A stretch of 34,171 bases of DNA from NCBI GenBank assembly GCA_030374735.1, contig JASCIV010000181.1:1-34171 (forward strand). Direction: 5' to 3'. Below the pieces are notes generated by a model. The model was not told where the DNA came from and searched no databases. It saw only the letters and a program-made list of their open reading frames with translations. A program made the position numbers and the translations under genes. Of the stretch, positions 25,998 through 34,171 are shown one piece after another. This DNA comes from Gracilaria caudata. Taxonomy: Eukaryota; Rhodophyta; Florideophyceae; Gracilariales; Gracilariaceae. The number at the start of each line of letters is the position of its first letter. The first letter of the stretch is position 1.

Positions 25998-26663
25998 ATG
26001 GATCGGTATTGCTTGGAAGCCGAAATAGGGGAGAAGATTGCCCCAAAAACTATATTCATTGTTCGTCATGGCCAGTCTCTGCACAACGCTCATGCTCTAG
26101 AGGCTCAAGGCGCGGATCTCAACGACATTCGCTATGTTGACTCTCCTCTTACTGCTCTTGGTCACCAACAAGCAACTTCTATTGCTGAGGAAGTCGCGCG
26201 GATAAAACCCGAGCTCATAGTGACATCTCCCATGGTCAGAGCGACAGAAACTTGTCTAGATGCGTGCCGATTAGTGCCAAGCGTTCCTGTAGTTGTCAAT
26301 CAATTATGTGCAGAGAGGATGGCATATAGCTGTGATGTTGGCACTCCCGTATCAGAACTAGTACACAAATTTCCAAAGCTGGATTACGCCAACATTAAGC
26401 CTGATTGCTGGTGGTGGAGCAAGCCGGGCACTACGCTCAGTGTTAAGAACAGTGTGGTTGAACTTCGGAAGCACGCACCCGGAGCTTATATTGACGTCGA
26501 ACCCGTGGAAGTTCTGCGTAAGCGCATCAACGACTTTCGAAGGTGGCTTCTTTTGCGCCCCGAATCGAGAATAATTGTTTTTTCGCACGGAGTGTTTCTC
26601 ACAAGGTTCGTCGGGGATAACAAACGGTTCGCGAATGCAGAAGTACGAAAGATCGTAATTTGA
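25998..26663 (+). CDS. Phosphoglycerate-mutase-like histidine phosphatase
   Basis: Member of the histidine phosphatase superfamily. I start it at ATG 25998; the longer frame uses TTG. The 221-aa product has IFIVRHGQS with phospho-acceptor His24 (RHG 23-25), SPMVRATET with Arg81, acidic Glu106 in CAERMAY, and IVFSHGVFL with His197, the complete phosphate pocket. DSPLTALGHQQA and CWWWSKPG resemble plant phosphoglycerate-mutase-like proteins rather than true glycolytic dPGM, so the substrate is not predictable. No signal peptide or membrane segment. It is about 50 bp downstream of TCCGAG dyads and divergent from glucokinase, which would suit joint control of sugar-phosphate genes, but that is inference. 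Confidence 0.85.
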   Translation: MDRYCLEAEIGEKIAPKTIFIVRHGQSLHNAHALEAQGADLNDIRYVDSPLTALGHQQATSIAEEVARIKPELIVTSPMVRATETCLDACRLVPSVPVVVNQLCAERMAYSCDVGTPVSELVHKFPKLDYANIKPDCWWWSKPGTTLSVKNSVVELRKHAPGAYIDVEPVEVLRKRINDFRRWLLLRPESRIIVFSHGVFLTRFVGDNKRFANAEVRKIVI

Positions 26664-26834
26664 CTCCGCTAAGAAACGCGGCTTTTTTGGAAGTCTGGAC
26701 ACCCATATGCGCATAAGTATTATTCTCCCAGGTGTCGGGGTAAGAGGAACTCGTCGTGTTCTCAACAGATTGAATACTAATCTTTGTTGTTTTCGGGGGT
26801 GACTGTTTGTGAGGCGATCCAGCTGTCAATGAGG

Positions 26835-26842
26835 TATAAAAG
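26835..26842 (+). promoter_or_regulatory. Candidate TATA box
   Basis: TATAAAAG on the plus strand, 260 bp before the small Cys-containing frame at 27095. It may drive that frame or an unseen transcript. Confidence 0.35.
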
Positions 26843-27094
26843 TTGTTCACGTTATAGTCTTTATCTGATCGAACAGACCAGATTTGATCTGCAGCCAGCA
26901 TTGTGAGACATATTGGTCAACAAATCCAGGTTTGTCGATCGTTTTCTGTGAATTTTGAAGTAGCTCCTTTCAGAGAAATACAGAGAAGGCACGGGAGCGA
27001 ACCTGGGGCTGATGCACAGTTGGGCCGTTCTATACATACGTGTGCGCTTTTTTCTTCTCCTTCGCAGCTCTGCTAGTCTCGAAGAGTCGGAGAA

Positions 27095-27421
27095 ATGTCA
27101 GTGAATCTCACGCATTGTTTACTAGTAAGGATGGATGTGATTCAACTTTGCTATGGCTGTTGCGATTGGGACATAAAAAGAAGAAGAAGAAGCGATTGGG
27201 ATCATTGTAACTGCGACCTACAAGGACCATCATCGATTCCAGATCAAGTTCCAAGACAGTATGAATCGTTCCTGAGGAGAGAAACCCTGTTCAAACACTA
27301 TGTGGCTGACTGGATCGTGGAAACTAATCATCTGTCAGTCGGAACGAGCGTACATTTCCTGATGATGAGAAGGCACCAAGGTAGGTACGAAGGAAAACAA
27401 CGAATGGAACTCACGCTGTGA
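27095..27421 (+). CDS. Small Cys/Arg-containing hypothetical protein
   Basis: Not recognised; weak call. An ATG at 27095 opens 108 codons. A Cys cluster (LCYGCCDWD, then DHCNC) surrounds an Arg run encoded by an AAG-type microsatellite. The microsatellite is flanked by a direct repeat of GCGATTGGGA (27159-27168 and 27192-27201), so the spacing is repeat-derived. The C-terminal half is charged. A TATA box lies 260 bp upstream, and a pyrimidine tract ending in CAG (about 27050-27066) looks like a splice acceptor. It does not match the Cys-rich module of the alpha-kinase-like genes. It could be a chance frame. Confidence 0.25.
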   Translation: MSVNLTHCLLVRMDVIQLCYGCCDWDIKRRRRSDWDHCNCDLQGPSSIPDQVPRQYESFLRRETLFKHYVADWIVETNHLSVGTSVHFLMMRRHQGRYEGKQRMELTL

Positions 27422-27671
27422 GTCTCACAGGTCACACTCAGAATTTCTCAGGGAGTGAGAGAAGCAACGCACACGCACGACGAAGGCGCAAGGGCGCTGC
27501 CACGTCAGCAGGAGTGCTGACAAGAGGGCAGGTCGAGAAGGACACCTGTAAGCGTCAACGCCTCTGAGTCTCAGATCGTAGCATTACAGAATAATGATGA
27601 GATCACGAATGCCTCTCCAGAAATCGTGCCCCCTTCCTCACCAGCCCCCGTTTCTCCTTTTACAGCTCAGC

Positions 27672-28175
27672 TCAAACCGCTACAATGCCCGGATCGGCCG
27701 AATTCAAAAACGACACATACTCACACGAACTATCCACACCGACGCACATGATCATCTGAACGAGCCCCTGCGGAAACACGGTGAACTGCCCCGCCGACAA
27801 CGTATTAGTGACCACACGAGGTGCAACCAGTCCCTCAAGCTGCAGCGAGACCTGCAACGGACCGCGCATCACGAACAGCACTTCGGTGGCACGCGGGTGA
27901 AGATGCGTGAAGAATGAGCTTCCAGCAAACAGCTCCACGCGCGCAACGAAAACGTCCACGTCGGAGAAGCCCAGTAGCGGGAAATCTGCGGCGGTTGCGG
28001 TCTCGGCGGTGAAGTTGGCGGTGGAGATCACGCCGCCGTCTGCGGGATCGATTGCAAAATCGGCGTCGGATAGCTTGTCGCGCAGTTCTCCAAGCGTCTC
28101 AAATGGCGGGAGAGAGGCGGTTGTTATCCCGAGGACGGCGGCTAGTGTTAGCACTACAAGCTTGGAGAAAGACAT
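27672..28175 (-). CDS. Secreted germin-like cupin
   Basis: 167 aa from ATG 28173-28175. The longer frame upstream is probably leader, because a signal peptide begins exactly here: MSFSKLVVLTLAAVLGITTA, with cleavage near TAS-LPP. The rest is a single cupin domain. Germin box 1 is complete, FFTHLHPRATEVLFVMRG, giving metal ligands His-x-His and Glu. Box 2 is altered: G-x5-P-x-G is present (GQFTVFPQG), but the usual His two residues later is Gln and the following Asn is missing. Metal would therefore have three ligands at most. Germin-like proteins are cell-wall or extracellular, with oxalate oxidase or superoxide dismutase activity in plants; activity here is doubtful. A G-box-flanked hairpin lies 236 bp upstream. 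Confidence 0.82.
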   Translation of the reverse strand: MSFSKLVVLTLAAVLGITTASLPPFETLGELRDKLSDADFAIDPADGGVISTANFTAETATAADFPLLGFSDVDVFVARVELFAGSSFFTHLHPRATEVLFVMRGPLQVSLQLEGLVAPRVVTNTLSAGQFTVFPQGLVQMIMCVGVDSSCEYVSFLNSADPGIVAV

Positions 28176-28410
28176 GATCGCGGGCGATGGGGCGTGAGAT
28201 TGAGCTAGAACAAGAACAGTTTGCAAATTGTGGCGGCGACGGAAGGCGGTTGGGGGGACGAAGGGGAGTGAGAAGTTTGAGGCGCGGCGTCCAACCGCGT
28301 GCCTTTTACGTGTGGTAGATAGAGCGCGACATACAGTTCGTGCGTGAAGATGCAACCTGGCCGCGTGGGAGTGGACGGAGATTGCGGCGGAAGCGTCATA
28401 GAAGCGAAAG

Positions 28411-28476
28411 CACGTGCACTCTCTGCTTCATAATGCGCTTGTAGGGTATTGTAGAAGCAGAGAGTAGAAACACGTG
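28411..28476. promoter_or_regulatory. G-box-flanked perfect hairpin
   Basis: ACTCTCTGCTTC (28418-28429) and its exact complement GAAGCAGAGAGT (28454-28465) form a 12-bp stem around a 24-nt spacer. CACGTG occurs just outside each arm, at 28411-28416 and 28471-28476. It is 236 bp upstream of the cupin start. Candidate bHLH/bZIP-bound regulatory element or small-RNA hairpin. Confidence 0.6.
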
Positions 28477-28731
28477 TGAAGCAGATCGCACTCCATTCGT
28501 TTGCAACGAGGAGGAAAGCGAGAACGGAGTTGGCCTAAAGGAGAAACGTGAAAACAGTTGTGGAGGGTTGTGGAGGAGTAATTGAGGAGCAACCCATCAA
28601 GGCAAGTGTCAGCAGTAGAAACGCTTTTTGAGCCGCAGCCGAAGGCTTGGGAGGCAAGCGCGCGCCGCACACGCTCACTGCGTGTGTCGAGCAGCACGTT
28701 TGGCACCCGAAGCAGGTAGGCTACAGTAACA

Positions 28732-29184
28732 TTACTTGCTACGAAGGATAAGGGGATAAAGGATACAAGCTTGGCCCTTTGTAGTACGACTTGCGTAAGA
28801 AATTCTAAGTGGCATCCGTGGACCACAACTCCTGAAGAAATAGGAATTGGAAGAACGACGAAGTTTTGTTTGTTGTACGCAGCCGCAAAGACAGTAAAGC
28901 TCGGTTATTTCATTATCTTGATTTAACGTAGCAACTCCGACATGCAACACCCAGTCGCGATCGGCTTCAAGATTTATTGCAGTATCGTCCAACAAATTTC
29001 GTCCTGATTTAGAACGACAAATGTCTGAGAAAAGAACCTGCAACCTCAGGCCCCTGCCATAAACAGGCAAATAGAAACAACATCTCTCAAATGTCTTGTT
29101 GGGCATAACATCATGATGTTCAACAGCAAATCTTCCAGCCGCGTGTTGCCATTTGAAATTGCTTGCGGTGTGGTGAAGAGAGAG
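28732..29184 (-). pseudogene. Possible decayed coding stretch
   Basis: The minus strand is open for 151 codons between TAA (29185-29187) and TAA (28732-28734). The only ATG near the start is at 29106, inside the protein-like part. Segments such as NLEADRDWVLHVGVATLNQD and ITELYCLCGC look like real protein, but nothing is recognised. Likely a gene or transposon fragment, related by position to the relic at 30269-30694. Confidence 0.3.
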
Positions 29185-30268
29185 TTAAACCCAAGCAGCA
29201 GAGGACTTTAGCCTAGGTGCACAGGGCTACTATATTTACAAGAGTGCCAAACTCTTGAGAGGCAATCGACAGCATTGAAAACTAGGCGTGCATGGTACTG
29301 TCCTATCCTATGTTTGATCTTTACTGCGACTTCTGGGCAATCGCCCACTCACAAGATATCGTTTTGTGTGCTACAGCCACACAATGCTCCGTCATCCGCG
29401 TTCGTGACCACAGTTGGCGAAAGAAAGGTTTAGCGTTCTACCCTAAAAGGCGGAATAAATTACCAACGGAACAGGTTTTACCTGTAATACACGTTAGAAA
29501 CACTTACGAGCAGGTTTTTTTCTTCTCTCTTTTACCGGTTCAACAATTCAATTACTACTTACTGCAGAGCATGGGAGCTTTTGTCGTTCGTGTTACTCAG
29601 AAACAACGTTTAGCCGAGCACCTTAGCCAATTGAATATCGGCCTCCATTTTCGTTTGCGCTCTTAGCCAATCCAGAGTCGATGTGAGTGTTCCATTTATG
29701 ATGTATATTATACCCTGCTCCTCCACCCCTATTAATTCTTCCTTTTTCTCTGGCACGATGCACTGCGATTTTTTTTATGCTGCTGTGGGGATATTGGGTG
29801 TCGTAACGACGCTACTACGAAGCTTCCGTCTTTGATGAGATCGTGAACATGCGCATTCTCGATCGCACATCTATACGTTGAATAAACTCAATGTTTGTAA
29901 AGCGCTGCCTCTTTGTTGCGGAAGGCCAGTAATAAGGTAGTTATGGAGAACCATTCTGTTCCTTTCCATCCTGAAGCGCCTCCGCTTGCTCGAGAAAGAA
30001 ACCAGTACTTGCATATGCGCGCGAAGGTGCGAGTAAGTTCGAACCAGCTGACATTGAGTGATGTCAGTTTTCAAACGCTACAAAATATTATTTGGATTTG
30101 AAGAGCTTTCCCGAAATTCCGCGGGGCTGACGTTTTGGCCCTGACGCTTGCAACGCACCCTGGCATTCCGGAGTGATTTTGATTTGATTCTTGGAGCTCC
30201 CCAAGACGATCTGTGCGTCACTCAGTAGAGTTTGCTTCTTGCTTGCTTCGACGACCCGCTTCCCGATG

Positions 30269-30694
30269 TCAAGCAGGGAAGGAAATTCGATAGTCCAACA
30301 TGGATTCCGAGCTCTCCTCCATTCGAAACATGTACTCTGTCTCTCTGCCAAGCGCTGTACCACCTAAGTGCCTATGAAACCAGCGCGCCTGTTTACTAGC
30401 TCTAAGGGTAGAACAGTCTTTCGTGTCGAGGATGAATGCGTAGCGAGGAGGATGATCTCCCCGTAAGCTGTTCCGTAGACAGAGGATGCAGGTGTCAATC
30501 TGCGTCAATTCTACAACGCCCATAGGCACTCGATGGCCCCTTCTAGACGACGTCATCATGGTACCAATGAGGTAAGGCGGTATCGATGAGCAATAGCCAG
30601 CAACTAAAGGTTGCGAGAAATTTTGCGCCGCACTCTTTTCGCTTGAACAAGGCCAAGATACCTCAAAATCTGCACATGTTACCTGCGTGTTTCC
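30269..30694 (-). pseudogene. Decayed coding stretch, possibly MULE-type transposase
   Basis: The minus strand is open for 142 codons from TGA (30695-30697) to the stop at 30269, with protein-like content from its first codon. It then seems to continue in another frame down to 30088, ending with basic residues, which implies a frameshift. The order VAGYCSSIPPYLIGTMMTSS, RRGHRVPMGVVELTQ, YAFILDTKD loosely follows the MULE transposase core (hydrophobic strand, G-x-P strand, F-x-x-D). That resemblance is weak. No terminal inverted repeats are visible. Confidence 0.3.
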
Positions 30695-32330
30695 TCACAA
30701 AGCGGTGCCTTAGGGAATCAGTCACCTTTGCATACTACACAAAAAGGTATCTTTGCATCCTATAAGCTTGTCTTCGGGTATGCTTTCATTTCAGTGTTAG
30801 CGGCGCGTTAAGTTTCATTCCTGCGTCAAGATAACTTTTCTTCCTTTGCGAATCCTTCCCTTTTGGAAAGGCTGCGAACTATTTAATGCTCGTTGAATGT
30901 CATAACCGGGTTGTCAGTAACACATGTGTTTCCTTCTTTTGGCTAAAGATGATTCTTTTGTTGACCTCTCCACTTTCTGTTACAAACACCTTGTTGACAC
31001 AGCTAAGTCTGTTCTCATCCAAATCCGTCCGTACGAGTCAACTCGTATATCGTGTTCCTTCCGGGGAACAATGCATTGGCTAAGAGAACGAATCAATACA
31101 AGTAACAAGCCCATGGTTAGAAAGATACCTCTTTTTACTTTCTTGTCTATGTTCGTTCGGCTCGTACACTCTCGCACTGCAGTTGATTTCATTGCTCGCG
31201 AATAATATCCTAACTTCCCGGTCCATCGCCACTCGAAAGCCATGCCATCTTGAGTCTCCTGAACGTTCAACGCCATGTGGACCAGGTTGACACAACAATT
31301 GTTGGAGGGAGGCTGAAAGGATTTCTTTGTGAAAAAGGCTCGTGAGCGGATGTTGTCGCCAGGGTCGTGTTCATCTTACTTTTGTCGTCGCTCCCAATCT
31401 GGTTGTTCTTGCGTCGTAATATATCGCCGTTTACCATAAATCAAGCCGCCAAGGCATTTCAAGCTGATCTTCCATCAGTATACCGAGCAACATATTATTG
31501 ATTGCCAAAACTACACTGTTCTGTATTCGTAGCTGACATTTGTTCTTGTCGTTCTACACAACTGAAGCAAGAGCATGTGGTTGTTAGAGTGCTTTTGTGG
31601 AACACCATAGCTTGAAGACCCGGCGCTCTCACGAATAGTCGGAGACTGATATGTTAGGCACCTTGTAGCGTTCATCGATTGGGTCAAGCAGTGATAGAAT
31701 GTCTCCAGCAATTTCATTTCAAACAAGAGCCCAAACAAAGCACAGCTGGACAGCAATTGCATCATGCACATGATGTCGACCACTCGGAATTGGGCTCTTT
31801 TTCGACAGGAAGTCTACTCAGTATAAGATGGATGTCTTTTTGTAATTCGAACTAAACGCGGTACTTTCGTCAAGATTGGCTTTTGAAAGAAAAAGGTTTG
31901 CAACCTCTGCTCTTCTTAGTTTCTGCACAGAGCTTTATGTATGCCGTGCTGGCGGTAGAGAGGCGAAACCTGTTAGCGTTTTGAAGTACAAACTATATAT
32001 ATATTATCTACGCCTGGCGTTGTCTTGCCCCGCAGAGATAAAAGCTCATTTCAACAAAGGGTGTATTTATATTAGCCTGTGTGCCACTCCATGTAGTCCA
32101 AACTGTTTTCGAAATCTTGTTGAGGTTGAGGATGGAATAAAGTGAACTCTCTATATTAAAACCGAAGAAAAAGTGGACAGCGCTCATCGTCCCCATGTCG
32201 TCTTGGACCCTTTTGCAAGGCAAGGCAGAGACACATATGGGGGATTGACTTTCTCCTTTCTAGATATTGTGCGAGGTTACGAACCCAAGGGCTAACAAAC
32301 CAAGATTGTTGGGAAGGAAAATATTCGAAG

Positions 32331-32340
32331 TACAAGGGTA
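32331..32340 (-). repeat. TACCCTTGTA motif copy 5
   Basis: Exact copy of the recurring 10-mer, here on the minus strand, about 410 bp before the foldback element. Confidence 0.5.
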
Positions 32341-32846
32341 AACCAACACTTAGCCGGGCTTCAATCCATGTCTTTTGTCCAACCCGAGTGGCTATAAGTT
32401 AAAATCTTTCCAAATCGTTTTCAGTTCAACATTCATCCACAAGAAAATGTTGAGGGTACCATGGTTGCGCGCACTTTTTGGGATCACTTCTCTTTTTCAT
32501 GCCAGTTAATATGAACGTAGCGCATCTTGTTTCCTTCTTCCCAGCCAAGTTCGCCGTAGATATGCAATAAGTAGTAGACTGATTATTATTTCCAGTATCG
32601 TGTTCGACCATTTCGGACTCTTCTTCAGCAAAGCAAAAGGCAAGACGAGATTGAGCATTTTGTTCTTGAAAGTACCAAATTCCAGTTTTGAAACAAAAAC
32701 GATATGCTTGCTCTCCAGTTCCAAGTACTAAATCACAGCAATCGCCAAGAAGTGCGTCCCAAAAAAGTTCAAGATCCAATGTTCCAAAAAGTCCAGGAAG
32801 AAAACAGAAGAGATAAAAAGAGAAGAAAAGCGCAAACAGAAAAAGA

Positions 32847-32896
32847 GCAGGAAAAAGTTTTACAACGGTGACACCGAAACTGTTTTCACAACCTGC
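32847..32896 (+). repeat. 50-bp unit, left arm copy 1
   Basis: Begins GCAGG and ends CCTGC. The core is TTTTACAACGGTGACACCG then AAACTGTTTTCACAACC. The centre CGGTG-A-CACCG is a dyad. Confidence 0.7.
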
Positions 32897-32923
32897 GAGA
32901 CGGGGAGAAGGAAGGGGAGGAAA

Positions 32924-32972
32924 GCAGGGAAATTTTTACAACGGTGGCGCCGAAACTGTTTTCACAACCTGC
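32924..32972 (+). repeat. 49-bp unit, left arm copy 2
   Basis: Direct repeat of the unit at 32847, 77 bp downstream start to start. The centre is changed to CGGTGGCGCCG, breaking the dyad partly. Confidence 0.7.
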
Positions 32973-33797
32973 ATAACAGAGAGAAACGGAGAGTTAGTGG
33001 TAGGAGTGGAGGTCAGGGACAGAGGAAGTGAAAGATAAAGTTGGAAGGTTGTTGGTTGGTATTGGTAGCGATGAACGTCAGTTTCTGGTGCAGCTTGGCG
33101 AGGCAGCTTTTATACCATCATTGGAGCCCGCATTTCTGTTGACAACTCTCCCGCATTAACATTCCAGCAGAACCTTCGTGTTGCATTTTTTTTGGAACGG
33201 AGAGAGTGTGTGTACGCGGTGTCGGTATCGTTACATCAACCGTTTGTACGTGTTTGAATTATCTTCGTGAATGTTACGCTTGTCACTCTACCAGAACACC
33301 ATAGTTTGAAATACTCAGCACTTCTTCCAGACGTAGAGAATGAATTGTAACTGTTGCAGACATTGCAGCCTGTTTCCGAAGCAGCTAAAAGTAACACACA
33401 CTCGGCTGACTATTCCTTCTCTACCTGTACGTGACTCCGCCATGATGATGATGACGGCATTGCATTCAGTAACGCAAACCAGACACGTACAGACAGCTTC
33501 AGTAGCACGACGATACCGACACCACGCAAAATTTAATACTCTTCGACTGTTCAACAAAAATGCAACACGAAGCTTTTGATTCAATCTTCTGTCTCGAAAG
33601 TTTGCAACAGGAGAGCGTTGACATGGTTTATCGTCGGTACAAAGCGGCGCACCTGCAGCACAAACTGCCGGTGTCGTCCACCACCGCTAGCACCGAAGTC
33701 ATTCGTCTCTGACCACTGCCAGCATCAACTATCTCTGTCTTTCATCGCCTGCGTTTCTTGCTACAGCCACCACCAACTTTCCGTCCTTTGCCCTTAC

Positions 33798-33846
33798 GCA
33801 GGTTGTGAAAACAGTTTCGGCGCCACCGTTGTAAAAATTTCCCTGC
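33798..33846 (-). repeat. 49-bp unit, right arm inner copy
   Basis: Inverted copy of the left-arm unit at 32924, sharing its GGCGCC centre and its GGGAAATTTTTACA end. This confirms that the arms pair inner with inner. Confidence 0.7.
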
Positions 33847-33871
33847 ATTGTTCCCCTTCCCCCTTTTTCTT

Positions 33872-33921
33872 GCAGGTTGTGAAAACAGTTTCGGTGCCAC
33901 CGTTGTAAAACTTTTTCCTGC
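33872..33921 (-). repeat. 50-bp unit, right arm outer copy
   Basis: Inverted copy of the left-arm unit at 32847, sharing its GGAAAAAGTTTTACA end. It starts 74 bp after the inner right copy. Confidence 0.7.
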
Positions 33922-34006
33922 TATTTCCCCGCTGCCTCTTCTTCGCTTTTCTTTTTCTTCCTTGGACTTTTGGAAACATTGGACTTAGAACATAATTGGG
34001 ACGCAC

Positions 34007-34171
34007 AACATGACAATCATTGCGTCATTATACATGGAACGTTCAAACGAAGGCACCTACGAAGTATCATTGGCAGCATTTTTTCTATCAGGCAGGGCCG
34101 TATCCATGACTGACTGACTACGACAAAAAAGTTCATGACTTTGACTGGCTGACTACTGCTCTAGTGGAGGT
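34007..34171. other. Flank of the foldback element to window end
   Basis: Contains imperfect TGACTGAC-type short repeats near the end. Nothing else is recognised, and the window stops before any gene. Confidence 0.4.

Larger units (their letters stand above)
26664..27671. other. Intergenic region with TATA box and small frame
   Basis: Contains a TATA box at 26835 and a 108-codon frame at 27095-27421, listed separately. The remainder shows nothing recognisable. Confidence 0.4.
28176..32751. other. Gene-poor region with decayed coding stretches
   Basis: No intact gene is supported over 4.6 kb. It contains the G-box-flanked hairpin (28411-28476) and two minus-strand relics (28732-29184 and 30269-30694). 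Other frames (29292-29666, 30924-31205, 31511-31783) are unrecognised. One TACCCTTGTA copy (minus orientation) lies at 32331-32340. Stops and frame changes throughout suggest old transposon or gene debris. Confidence 0.45.
32752..34006. mobile_element. Foldback-type long inverted-repeat element
   Basis: Two diverged arms, about 32752-33296 and 33440-34006, are inverted copies around a spacer of about 145 bp. Outer ends match as GTGCGTCCCA (32752-32761) and its complement at 33997-34006. Matching continues through a tract resembling GTCCAATGTT.CC..AAAGTCCA, two internal 49-50 bp repeats per arm, CTTCGTGTTGCATTTTT (33174 on; complement ending 33572), GGTGTCGGTATCG (33218; complement ending 33523) and GTACGTGT (33246; complement ending 33490). 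Weaker similarity may extend some 40 bp further out. This is the layout of a foldback transposon or a head-to-head pair of truncated elements. No transposase is identified inside and no target-site duplication is obvious. Confidence 0.72.

Noticed and set aside
28176..28355. 60-residue N-terminal extension of the cupin
   Set aside because: The inner Met at 28175 begins a textbook signal peptide; the extension would bury it.

Overview
The window looks like nuclear DNA of an intron-poor eukaryote. Every long gene is one open frame, yet the products are eukaryotic: a TFIIIC TPR subunit, a candidate SKA3 kinetochore protein, a RecQ helicase and alpha-kinase-like proteins. Pyruvate kinase carries a basic, hydroxylated N-terminal leader with a Phe near its start, and glucokinase is of the bacterial type. 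Together these fit a photosynthetic protist, most simply a red alga. That assignment is inference; no rRNA, tRNA or organelle marker is present.

Layout. 1-1936: no supportable gene. 1937-2878: a broken Cys-rich/alpha-kinase-like gene with two in-frame stops. 2879-4437: intergenic with a decayed coding stretch. 4438-4917 (-): Ala-rich hypothetical protein. 5373-7028 (+): pyruvate kinase. 8060-10639 (+): TFIIIC tau131/GTF3C3 homologue. 10827-11600 (-): C1q/TNF-like candidate with charged tail. 12144-13886 (+): RecQ helicase with an E2F-type palindrome upstream. 15986-16897 (+): intact paralogue of the first pseudogene, with a TATA box. 18236-19453 (+): SKA3-like. 20615-23455 (+): low-complexity hypothetical protein. 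24062-25378 (-) and 25998-26663 (+): divergent glucokinase and phosphoglycerate-mutase-like pair. 27672-28175 (-): secreted germin-like cupin. 28.2-34.2 kb: gene-poor, with decayed coding stretches and a large foldback element of about 1.25 kb.

How genes relate. This is not an operon; the genes are mostly housekeeping and independently transcribed. Pyruvate kinase, glucokinase and the mutase-like enzyme touch sugar metabolism, RecQ and the SKA3-like gene touch the cell cycle, and TFIIIC serves Pol III transcription. The most unusual content is the Cys-rich alpha-kinase-like family, whose catalytic aspartates are replaced, the tail-anchored glucokinase, the foldback element with 49-50 bp internal repeats, and clusters of perfect short palindromes in several intergenic regions, including a recurring TACCCTTGTA motif.
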